6,683 bases of DNA from assembly GCA_013813755.1 (NCBI GenBank), contig JACCRD010000225.1, positions 1 to 6,683 on the forward strand. The letters run 5' to 3'. The DNA is from Acidobacteriota bacterium (GTDB lineage: Bacteria; Acidobacteriota; Blastocatellia; Pyrinomonadales; Pyrinomonadaceae). Under the pieces are notes generated by a model. It ran no database searches and was not told the DNA's origin. It saw only the letters and a program-made list of their open reading frames with translations. The position numbers and the translations under genes are program-made. Positions 1-6,140 of the stretch are shown one piece after another (within the stretch, counting starts at the first letter, position 1; the number at the start of each line of letters is the position of its first letter).

Positions 1-1699
1 GCAGACCGTAATTGAATTTCAATTTGCGCGTTACTTTCCAGTCGTCCTGCGCGAAAAGATTATAAAAGGTCGAATTGTATTTAATGTCCGGGTTGCCGTA
101 TGACTCGGCATATTGAGTGTAATTTCGTCTTTGTGCGACGGTGGCTGTCGGACTGACGGCAGCCAGGTAATTCGCCAAACTGGAAAATGTGTAGGTTTGG
201 AAAACATTCGAGCGGCGCGTGTCTTTGATACGATTGGTGCCGCCGCCGACCTTGACCGCGTGGTCGCCGGTCGTCCACGTCAAATTATCCTGAAACTGAT
301 TCATCGTTTCGAGCGGGGCAATCGTGTCGTCGTCAACCGGCGCGCCGAAGTTCGCCACACCGCTGATAATGATTGAAGGTCCGGTGCCTGAATTAGCATT
401 CGCCACGTTGCGCGAATTACGTCTGGCGTATTGATAACGAAATTCGTTGAAAATATTTGACGTTACCGTCGAAGCCAGTTGCAATGCTAAAGAATTAGAA
501 ACGTCGTTGAAATCAATGCTGCGCTGCAAAGTATTCAAACCGCCCGCGATATTATCGGGCGAAATGTTTTTGAAATAATTGTAGCGTCCCGTCAAACGGT
601 TGTTATCGTTTAATTGCGCATCAGTGCGGAAAATATAAAAGTTAACTTTTTGGGCGGTTGGAATCGCGGTCGGAAACGCTGCCGCGGGAACGCCCGCCGC
701 AATCAAAGCTGTTTTGTTAGCTTCAGAAATCGTAATTGTTCGCTGCGGTTCGCCTGCTAAACCGCGTTTGACGTATTCCGTCCCGCCATAAAAGTGCCAG
801 CGGTCGCGGATAATCGGACCACCGATAGCAAAAGTAAAATCATCAACATTCGTTTTCGGCTTGACAGCCGTCGGAGAAATATTAAACGGACGCGACGAAA
901 ATGCTGTGCGGCGGAAACGATAACTCACCGAACCGTGCAGACCGTTTGTTCCCGACGGCGTGACGGCGTTCATAATAAGTCCGGGCGTATTACCGAATTC
1001 GGCGGAAAATCCGTTTGTCACAAGCTGAACTTCGGAAACGAAAGTTTCCGAAATTGGCATTAAGCGAATTCCGGCGCGGTCAGCCTGCGTGTTGTTATTA
1101 CCGTCAAGTTGATAATTGGTGCGGCGAGCATAGCCATTTGCGTTAATACGCGGAACACCGAACTCTGAGTTTGGACGACCGGTGACATTTGCTTGCAAAA
1201 GCGCATAGTTATAAGGATTGCGTGAAACAAGCGGCAGATTCTGAACTTCCCGCGCATCCATTACGCGCCCGACATCAATTTTTCCGGAGTCAGCGATCGG
1301 CGCGTCCGAGGTAATCGTGACGGTTTCCTGCACCCCGCCCGCCTCTAAACTTAAATTAACTGTCGCTGTCTGTCCGGTTGTCAGAGTGATTCCTTCACGA
1401 ACAAGGCGTTTGAAATTTGTCATTTCAACTGTTACGCGATAAGTACCAAGCGGCAGCAGCGGCAGACGGTAAACTCCGCTTTCATCGCTCGTCACCTGGC
1501 GCTCGGTTCCCGTCTCAATATTTCTGGCAACAATCGTCGCGTTCGGCACCGCTCCACCAGTGGAATCTGTTACGACGCCTTCAATTTGCCCGTTTAAGGC
1601 TTGTGACTGGGCGTTAATCTGATAAAAACTCCCAGCTAAAAACGAGCAAATTAATATACAAAACGTTAATACACGAATCTGACGAAGTGTCTGAATCAT
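1..1699 (-). CDS. Oar-like TonB-dependent outer-membrane receptor, N-terminal part (C-terminus beyond left edge)
   Basis: An open frame of 566 codons runs unbroken from ATG at 1699 to the left edge. Residues 1 to about 30 form a signal peptide (basic MIQTLRQIR, hydrophobic core, probable cleavage after QINA). Residues 37-120 form a carboxypeptidase-regulatory-like beta-sandwich (GQIEGVVTDSTGGAVPNA, then SDESGVYRLPLLPLGTYRV). ETVTIT at 125-130 may be the TonB box. The plug follows at about 130-250 (NYQLDGNNNT; VQLVTNGFSAEFGNTPG), and barrel strands start near 255. FAQDDWKVTRKLKFNYGL at the edge is typical mid-barrel sequence in this family. Family members are usually about 1,000 residues or more, so nearly half is missing here. 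Such receptors take up large or complexed substrates across the outer membrane using TonB-ExbBD energy; the substrate cannot be inferred. An AGGAGA ribosome-binding site lies 8 nt before the ATG. Family assignment is firm; substrate is unknown. Confidence 0.93.
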   Translation of the reverse strand, partial: MIQTLRQIRVLTFCILICSFLAGSFYQINAQSQALNGQIEGVVTDSTGGAVPNATIVARNIETGTERQVTSDESGVYRLPLLPLGTYRVTVEMTNFKRLVREGITLTTGQTATVNLSLEAGGVQETVTITSDAPIADSGKIDVGRVMDAREVQNLPLVSRNPYNYALLQANVTGRPNSEFGVPRINANGYARRTNYQLDGNNNTQADRAGIRLMPISETFVSEVQLVTNGFSAEFGNTPGLIMNAVTPSGTNGLHGSVSYRFRRTAFSSRPFNISPTAVKPKTNVDDFTFAIGGPIIRDRWHFYGGTEYVKRGLAGEPQRTITISEANKTALIAAGVPAAAFPTAIPTAQKVNFYIFRTDAQLNDNNRLTGRYNYFKNISPDNIAGGLNTLQRSIDFNDVSNSLALQLASTVTSNIFNEFRYQYARRNSRNVANANSGTGPSIIISGVANFGAPVDDDTIAPLETMNQFQDNLTWTTGDHAVKVGGGTNRIKDTRRSNVFQTYTFSSLANYLAAVSPTATVAQRRNYTQYAESYGNPDIKYNSTFYNLFAQDDWKVTRKLKFNYGL

Positions 1700-1707
1700 T
1701 GAAAAAT

Positions 1708-1713
1708 TCTCCT
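1708..1713 (-). promoter_or_regulatory. Shine-Dalgarno of the TonB-dependent receptor gene
   Basis: AGGAGA on the minus strand ends 8 nt before the ATG at 1699. It supports this start, which is also directly followed by a good signal peptide. Confidence 0.8.
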
Positions 1714-1764
1714 AAATTTATAAACTAAAAATTCTTGTGCTAAACGCGGGAAAACGAATATATT

Positions 1765-1770
1765 ATTATA
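1765..1770 (-). promoter_or_regulatory. Possible -10 box (TATAAT) upstream of the receptor gene
   Basis: A perfect TATAAT lies 65 nt upstream of the receptor ATG in the very AT-rich gap after bshC. No good -35 hexamer is present: with a 15-nt spacer the best match is CTGTTT. In such AT-rich DNA the match may be chance. If real, it would give the receptor its own transcript with a leader of about 60 nt. No hairpin terminator for bshC is visible between 1714 and 1830, so read-through from bshC is also possible. Confidence 0.35.
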
Positions 1771-1830
1771 TTACGAGAAAATTAAAAACAGGTTACTTTA
1801 TTTAATATTTCCTTTTGATTATTTTTAAAA

Positions 1831-3513
1831 TTATAAAAAAAGTATTCGATGTTCTTTATCGTCGAGGTCAATTGCATCGTAAACCCAATCAATCAAATTT
1901 AGACCGTAGAGGTTGAGAAATGGAATGATATTAAGCGTGCGTTCCTGCAAACTTTTGTGCGGAACCAAGGAGGCGAATAATGTCTCGATTTGTCTTTGAA
2001 CTACCCGGTCTTTTTGAATTTGCGCGTGTTGAAACTTTCTCCGCAAATTACTGATATGATAGAGAATCTTTCGCCGTCGATTTGCCAGGTTCTCAGCCAA
2101 AGTTGGTTCAAGCACAAGCAGATTGCGGTCTAGGCGATTGAGTTGGATATTGATTTTTTCTTCAACTTCAGCAAATACATTTGCCATTTCTTTATTCAGA
2201 TATTTCTCAACAATCTGCGGCATTATATTTTCCGTACCGGCGAATAAATCTTTTAATTCCAGATCATATTTATCGAATGTTTTAGCGTGTTTAGGTTCAA
2301 CGAGCGTAAAACTTGCGCGGTGCAGAATAGGGGTTTGCGGACGATTGAGAATTTTATAAACTTCAGCTGACTGTGCAAAATAAGCGATTTCCGCCGCGCC
2401 GCCATAATAAGTTACCGTCGGAAGCAGATAATCCTGAACAACCGAACGCAAAACAACACTTGGACTAAATCTCTCCGGGTTTTGACCGGCTAGCTCAGCC
2501 AATGCGTCGAGCGTGAATTCGCGCTCAATGTCTTTTACTTTGTAAGTTTCGTTTTTTGTTTGTTTAAGCGCGTGGCGAGTTTTATTTTTTGCCTGCCAAA
2601 AGAGCGGAAAATAATCGTCAGCAACGAAAACCTGCGCGTGATATTTATCTTTTTCAAGTTCCCGGCTGCGTGTTTGCAGAGCCTGGACTATCTCTTTTGA
2701 TTTTTTTATCGCTTCGACATATATCGGCGCGGCAAGTTTTTTGAGCTGTTCGTTGAGCGGACAGAGCATTATCAAACCGTATTCGCCTAATATTTTCGTT
2801 AGCAATGTGCCAAACGCGTCTCCAAAGTCCGCGCCAATCTTCCAGGAATTCTCAATTACTCCGCGTAACTCGTCAGTAAATTCGGTGTGCGGGAGCGCCT
2901 GAAAAAGTTCTTCAATGGTTGTTTTGATTGATTCGTCAAGAGCAACGTAGCCGACAGGTAAATTTTCGTAACAGCGCTTCGGCTCATTTTTGAGTTCCAC
3001 CAAATTTCCTTTCTGACCTAAAACAGTCGCTTTTGAAACTTCCGCGAAATCGTGATCTTCAGTGGCAATCCAGAAAACAGGAACAGCTTTTATTCCGCGT
3101 CCGCGAAGGCATTCGGTCAATTTCACCGCCGAAAGCGCTTTGTAAATTGTATAAAGCGGTCCGGTGAAAAGCCCCGCTTGCTGACCCGAAACCACGGCGA
3201 CACAATCGGGCTCGCGCAGAAGTTCAATATTTTTCAGAGTTTTATCGCCTGCTCCGCAGTTTTTATTCGTTTCCAAAAGCGTGTCGCAGAGAACATCCCG
3301 ATCCGTGTGATAATTTTTTAAAACATTTGGAATTAGATGTTGTATTTGCGTGTGAGAATTGATTTCCAATCCATAATAGCGGGCTAAGTCAGTGGAATTT
3401 TCCTGATATTTGAGAAATAATTTCGATTGATTGGGAACACCGGAAAAAGAGAGAGTTTCGATCCTAAACAAACTTTTTTCGGCGGGACACTGAACAGCAT
3501 TTTCTACAACCAC
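1831..3513 (-). CDS. bshC: BshC, putative cysteine-adding enzyme of bacillithiol synthesis
   Basis: This 560-residue cytosolic protein is close to the usual BshC length of about 540. BshC is assigned the last step of bacillithiol synthesis, adding cysteine to glucosaminyl-malate made by BshA and BshB. Family motifs are clear and in order: SGQQAGLFTGPLYTIYKA at 109-126, VFWIATEDHDFAEV at 146-159 in the Rossmann-like core, PERFSPSVVLRSVVQDYLLP at 346-365 followed by YYGGAAEIAYFAQ at 369-381, a Lys/Arg/Glu-rich helical, probably coiled-coil, stretch at about 440-515, and the C-terminal LQERTLNIIPFLNLYG at 522-537. No signal peptide or membrane segment is seen. The start is GTG at 3513: AAGGAG sits 7 nt upstream, and no Met codon lies near the N-terminus. 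bshA and bshB are not in this window. The gene sits directly behind a terminator, with its own promoter candidate. No frameshift or truncation. Confidence 0.95.
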   Translation of the reverse strand: MVVENAVQCPAEKSLFRIETLSFSGVPNQSKLFLKYQENSTDLARYYGLEINSHTQIQHLIPNVLKNYHTDRDVLCDTLLETNKNCGAGDKTLKNIELLREPDCVAVVSGQQAGLFTGPLYTIYKALSAVKLTECLRGRGIKAVPVFWIATEDHDFAEVSKATVLGQKGNLVELKNEPKRCYENLPVGYVALDESIKTTIEELFQALPHTEFTDELRGVIENSWKIGADFGDAFGTLLTKILGEYGLIMLCPLNEQLKKLAAPIYVEAIKKSKEIVQALQTRSRELEKDKYHAQVFVADDYFPLFWQAKNKTRHALKQTKNETYKVKDIEREFTLDALAELAGQNPERFSPSVVLRSVVQDYLLPTVTYYGGAAEIAYFAQSAEVYKILNRPQTPILHRASFTLVEPKHAKTFDKYDLELKDLFAGTENIMPQIVEKYLNKEMANVFAEVEEKINIQLNRLDRNLLVLEPTLAENLANRRRKILYHISNLRRKFQHAQIQKDRVVQRQIETLFASLVPHKSLQERTLNIIPFLNLYGLNLIDWVYDAIDLDDKEHRILFL

Positions 3514-3520
3514 AATTTTT

Positions 3521-3526
3521 CTCCTT
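3521..3526 (-). promoter_or_regulatory. Shine-Dalgarno that fixes the GTG start of bshC
   Basis: AAGGAG on the minus strand lies 7 nt upstream of GTG at 3513-3511. The first in-frame ATG is far inside the protein, past conserved family motifs, so this site decides in favour of the GTG start. Confidence 0.8.
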
Positions 3527-3536
3527 AATGATTTTC

Positions 3537-3566
3537 ATTATAGAGTTCCGATGAGCGAAGTTCCAA
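3537..3566 (-). promoter_or_regulatory. Predicted sigma70-type promoter of bshC
   Basis: The minus strand has TTGGAA at 3566-3561 (4 of 6 matches to the consensus -35), an 18-nt spacer, and a perfect TATAAT at 3542-3537. Transcription would start near 3530, giving a leader of only about 16 nt that holds little more than the ribosome-binding site. The promoter lies a few bases downstream of the terminator of the preceding gene, as expected for an independent unit. No operator or riboswitch fits in so short a leader. Confidence 0.5.
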
Positions 3567-3570
3567 TCCA

Positions 3571-3610
3571 AAAATAGAAAAAGGGACGATGTTTTTCACA
3601 TCATCCCTTT
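3571..3610 (-). terminator. Intrinsic terminator of the beta-propeller gene
   Basis: Read on the minus strand, AAAGGGATGATG (3610-3599) pairs with CATCGTCCCTTT (3591-3580) around a 7-nt loop. All 12 positions pair in RNA, one as a G-U wobble. On the plus strand the same position is a C-A mismatch, so the hairpin favours minus-strand transcription. The stem is followed by a T-rich tail (CTTTTTCTATTTTTGG). It begins 24 nt after the stop codon of the propeller gene and isolates it from bshC. Confidence 0.88.
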
Positions 3611-3634
3611 AATTGATAAAAGCTTTCACTGAAT

Positions 3635-5842
3635 TTAATTTCCGATGGTCGCCACTCGCGGTCTGGTTAAATTTTCGTTTGAAGTGATCGTCGGAGCGCG
3701 GTCGATGCGGTAAACGCCTGACGAGTGTGTACCGGCAAAAATTCGATTCGGATTATTCGGATCAAAAATCATTGACCAAATTCGGCGACTCGGGATTTTC
3801 ATTTCTTTGGAATCCATCCTTTTCCAGTTCCAACCTGAATCGTTTGAAAAATAAATTCCCCCGTCGGATTCCAGAGCGCTGGAAACAAATACTTCTTCCG
3901 AATTATTCGGGTTTATTAAAATACTTGTATAATTGCCGAGCGGAAGATTACCACCGCGCTGTTTCCAAGATTTACCCCCATCACGACTCAAATACAGCGT
4001 TTGAGAGGTGCCGACATAAATATATTCAGGTCTTTTCAGATCGACGATAATTGAACTAATAGGAACATTGACCGGAGCAGCATTAACCTTCTGCCAGGTT
4101 TTACCATTATCACGTGAATTAATGACGCCTGAAGTTGCTGTTCCAACCCAAATTACATCAGGTTGCTGCGGAGAAGTATGAACGACAAAAATATTTTCAT
4201 CGATGCCCGGTCCAAATGAAATTTTCTCCCAACCTTTTGAAACATCATAACTGCGATATAAACCTTTGTCCGTCCCCGCAAAAATTCCGTTTTTGCCGTC
4301 TTCCGAATAAGCTAAAACTTTAATCCGTTCAACTAACGCCGGAATTAATGCCGGCTCGGCAGGAGTTGTCGCAACCGGCGTCGGAGCTAGTAAAGGTTTC
4401 GCAACGATGGCTTTTGCAGTTGAAGTTTTCTTTTTGGAAACTGTTCGCTTGGAACCTTTACGCACCGGTTTCTTAACAACTTCAGGCGGTTTTGGCGGAG
4501 TAATTTGACTCCAACTGTTGCCGCGGTCTAAAGACTTAAACAAGCCGACATTGGTAGCCAGATAAACTATATTCGTGTCAACTCGGTCTTGAATTATCCC
4601 AAAAGGCGAGACTCGATTTACGTCGAGGCTTTTAGCTTGCTGCCAAGTTGCGCCGCCATCATTACTGAGAAATACAAATCCGCCGCTGGTAGCAGTATTT
4701 TGGGTGGTTGCATAAAGCCGATTCGGACTTTCAATGTCCGGTGTAACGGAATATGTAAAACGGCTCGTAAAATTATCGTTGGTTGGCACAAAGTTTTTTC
4801 CGCCATCATTGGAAACCATTATGCCGAAATTATTCGTTCCGATAAAAACTTTGTTCGGTTCATCGCTGTGTACGGCAATTGAATTGATCTCTAAATCTCT
4901 TTGAGTCGTCATTGCCCAGTTCTTACCACCATTGGTCGTCATCCAAAAACCTTGGGTTGTTGCCGCGTAAATAGTTCCGGGAATCGCTGGATTCTGAACA
5001 ATATCGCGGGTACGGCGCGATTGCGACGGGATTCCTTGAACTTTTGCCCATTTTTCACCGTTGTTGTTTGATTGATAAATTCCGCTGCAAGCCGAAGCGA
5101 CAATGTGATCGGGATTTTTTGAATCTATCGTGATTGCAAAAACATCCGAATCGTCGATCATTCCGTCTTTTATCAACCGCCAATTCTTTCCGCTGTCCGT
5201 TGATTTATAAGCGCGCCACCAAGTTCCGGCAAAAATAGTATTGGTTCCGCGCGGGTCAATGGCAAGTGAATTTACATTGAGAGGCATTGTGCTGGAAGAA
5301 ACTTTGTCCCAATCGTCGCCTCCATTTTCCGATCTCCAAACCCCGCTTAACGCCCCGACAAGTATGATTTTCGGATCAAACGTCGATTGAATCATTGAAT
5401 GAATTGATTCCTTTTTTAAATCCTTTGCTTCCTTCCACGTTTTACCGCCGTCTGTCGTCTTATAAAAGCCGCCTGGACCTTTGAACCGATGCCCCGAGGT
5501 GTAAATTATGTCTGAATCTTGAGAATCTACAAATAACTGATCGAGAATTAATTCTGAACGATTGAAATTAACCAGAAGCCGCCAGCTTTCTCCGCCGTCA
5601 GCGGAAGTGTGAATTTGCCCGTCCAAGGTGCTGACATAAAGTTTGTTTTTATCCTTCGGGTCAATTGCCACCACCCGAACATCACCGCCGTTGGGTCCGA
5701 CAACTTCCCAATCTCTGAATTTGCCGGGCTCGACAGTATTATCGACAGCAGATACTAAATTACCGCTCGAAAAAAATAAGATTGTGATGGCAAGCAAAAT
5801 GCCGATTTTAAAACTAACAGTTACTCCGGTTTGAATTTTCAT
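3635..5842 (-). CDS. Secreted Asp-box (BNR/sortilin/Ycf48-like) beta-propeller protein
   Basis: This 735-residue protein has a signal peptide (basic start, hydrophobic core GILLAITILFF at 14-24, probable cleavage after VSA near 32) and is probably periplasmic or extracellular. It is built from repeats carrying Asp boxes of the form SxDxGxxW. I count thirteen, starting at residues 80, 129, 171, 214, 258, 302, 344, 393, 437, 531, 576, 619 and 666. Most are 42-49 residues apart, each preceded by an IDPxxPxxIYxGT-like strand pair. A last half-repeat (IFDPNNPNRIFAGTHSSGVYRID) lacks a box and may close a ring. A basic Lys/Pro/Ala-rich segment at about 449-505 lies between boxes 9 and 10. Box 10 is degenerate (Ser for Gly) and box 7 has Phe for Trp. 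Related folds occur in sialidases, sortilins, Ycf48 and some glycoside hydrolases, but I see no catalytic signature. Ligand binding or scaffolding is more likely than catalysis; the exact function is unknown. The start lacks a Shine-Dalgarno, but the signal peptide begins right there. Confidence 0.9.
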   Translation of the reverse strand: MKIQTGVTVSFKIGILLAITILFFSSGNLVSAVDNTVEPGKFRDWEVVGPNGGDVRVVAIDPKDKNKLYVSTLDGQIHTSADGGESWRLLVNFNRSELILDQLFVDSQDSDIIYTSGHRFKGPGGFYKTTDGGKTWKEAKDLKKESIHSMIQSTFDPKIILVGALSGVWRSENGGDDWDKVSSSTMPLNVNSLAIDPRGTNTIFAGTWWRAYKSTDSGKNWRLIKDGMIDDSDVFAITIDSKNPDHIVASACSGIYQSNNNGEKWAKVQGIPSQSRRTRDIVQNPAIPGTIYAATTQGFWMTTNGGKNWAMTTQRDLEINSIAVHSDEPNKVFIGTNNFGIMVSNDGGKNFVPTNDNFTSRFTYSVTPDIESPNRLYATTQNTATSGGFVFLSNDGGATWQQAKSLDVNRVSPFGIIQDRVDTNIVYLATNVGLFKSLDRGNSWSQITPPKPPEVVKKPVRKGSKRTVSKKKTSTAKAIVAKPLLAPTPVATTPAEPALIPALVERIKVLAYSEDGKNGIFAGTDKGLYRSYDVSKGWEKISFGPGIDENIFVVHTSPQQPDVIWVGTATSGVINSRDNGKTWQKVNAAPVNVPISSIIVDLKRPEYIYVGTSQTLYLSRDGGKSWKQRGGNLPLGNYTSILINPNNSEEVFVSSALESDGGIYFSNDSGWNWKRMDSKEMKIPSRRIWSMIFDPNNPNRIFAGTHSSGVYRIDRAPTITSNENLTRPRVATIGN

Positions 5843-5878
5843 AATTTCATTTTTATTTATTAAAACAAATACTCTTAC

Positions 5879-5906
5879 CGATTATTTAGCAATCGCTTAA
5901 TAATCG
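5879..5906. repeat. 28-bp imperfect inverted repeat upstream of the propeller gene
   Basis: CGATTATT (5879-5886) and AATAATCG (5899-5906) are perfect 8-bp arms. Inside them, one T-T mismatch is followed by AGC/GCT (5888-5890 with 5895-5897), leaving the tetraloop AATC. The dyad ends 36 nt before the ATG of the propeller gene. It could be a regulator-binding site or a hairpin in the 5' untranslated region. No T-tract follows it in the minus direction, so it is not a standard terminator. Confidence 0.55.
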
Positions 5907-6015
5907 TTTAGTCAGATGATACTGCAGCGTCAGTTTGTTGCACTTAAAACACCGTCCGATATTATTGAAGTATTTAACAGAATAAATGCCAGAGGGGCTC
6001 GGCAAAACTCCAATT

Positions 6016-6043
6016 ATTTTACACAAACTAAATAGGATTGCAA
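6016..6043 (-). promoter_or_regulatory. Possible sigma70-type promoter of the propeller gene
   Basis: The minus strand has TTGCAA (6043-6038; 4 of 6 to consensus), a 16-nt spacer, and TAAAAT (6021-6016; 5 of 6). It lies about 20 bp downstream of the preceding terminator. It would start a transcript near 6009 with a leader of about 167 nt containing both hairpins described here. The surrounding DNA is AT-rich, so the match may be chance. Confidence 0.35.
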
Positions 6044-6050
6044 AATTTTT

Positions 6051-6104
6051 AACATTTAAAAACATAAGCGAGTGAGATTTGATTAATCAAATCTCACTCG
6101 CTTA
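6051..6104 (-). terminator. Terminator with a perfect 40-bp palindrome, downstream of the OmpA-like gene
   Basis: Positions 6065-6104 read the same on both strands: 20-base arms with no mismatch around a central TTAA. In RNA this gives a stem of about 17-18 bp with a small AT loop. On the minus strand the stem is followed by TGTTTTTAAA, a short T-tract. On the plus strand it is followed by AAGAAAG, with no T-tract, so it fits termination of the minus-strand gene ending at 6141. Confidence 0.8.
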
Positions 6105-6110
6105 AGAAAG

Positions 6111-6133
6111 TTAACATCTGTCTGTGATGTTAA
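6111..6133 (-). repeat. Small hairpin between the OmpA-like stop codon and the main terminator
   Basis: TTAACATC (6111-6118) and GATGTTAA (6126-6133) form perfect 8-bp arms around a 7-nt loop. The hairpin begins 8 nt beyond the stop codon and sits just before the 40-bp palindrome, so the transcript would end in two tandem hairpins. It lacks a T-tract of its own and may protect the 3' end, or it may be a chance repeat. Confidence 0.4.
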
Positions 6134-6140
6134 AGCCTAA

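Larger units (their letters stand above)
5843..6064 (-). other. AT-rich leader region upstream of the propeller gene
   Basis: This noncoding gap lies between the palindromic terminator and the propeller gene. It holds a possible promoter (6016-6043), a small hairpin with one bulged base at 5988-6003 (GCCGAG, loop CCC, CTC-T-GGC on the minus strand) and a 28-bp dyad at 5879-5906. I recognise no riboswitch class and no credible gene. No Shine-Dalgarno is visible near the ATG at 5842; the preceding 20 nt are almost all A and T. Confidence 0.5.

Noticed and set aside
113..376. Plus-strand open frame opposite the receptor gene
   Set aside because: It lies entirely antisense to the receptor frame, is rich in Arg from the complementary codon pattern, and has no ribosome-binding site or recognisable domain.
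794..1063. Plus-strand open frame opposite the receptor plug region
   Set aside because: The minus frame here encodes clear TonB-receptor sequence, and the plus frame has no family features.
3727..4050. 107-codon plus-strand frame opposite the propeller gene
   Set aside because: It is a shadow of the Asp-box repeats on the minus strand and has no start signals or known motif.
4589..4882. Plus-strand frame within the propeller gene
   Set aside because: It is antisense to two well-formed Asp-box repeats, with no independent coding evidence.
3635..5842. Annotation of the propeller protein as a photosystem II assembly factor (Ycf48) or a sialidase
   Set aside because: The Asp-box repeats are shared by many unrelated families. 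There is no photosynthetic context and no visible catalytic arginine/glutamate signature, so only the fold is assigned.
5973..5993. Possible sigma54-type promoter (TGGCATTTATTCTGTT on the minus strand)
   Set aside because: The GG element is present, but the downstream GC is replaced by GT, and the sigma70-like boxes nearby fit better.
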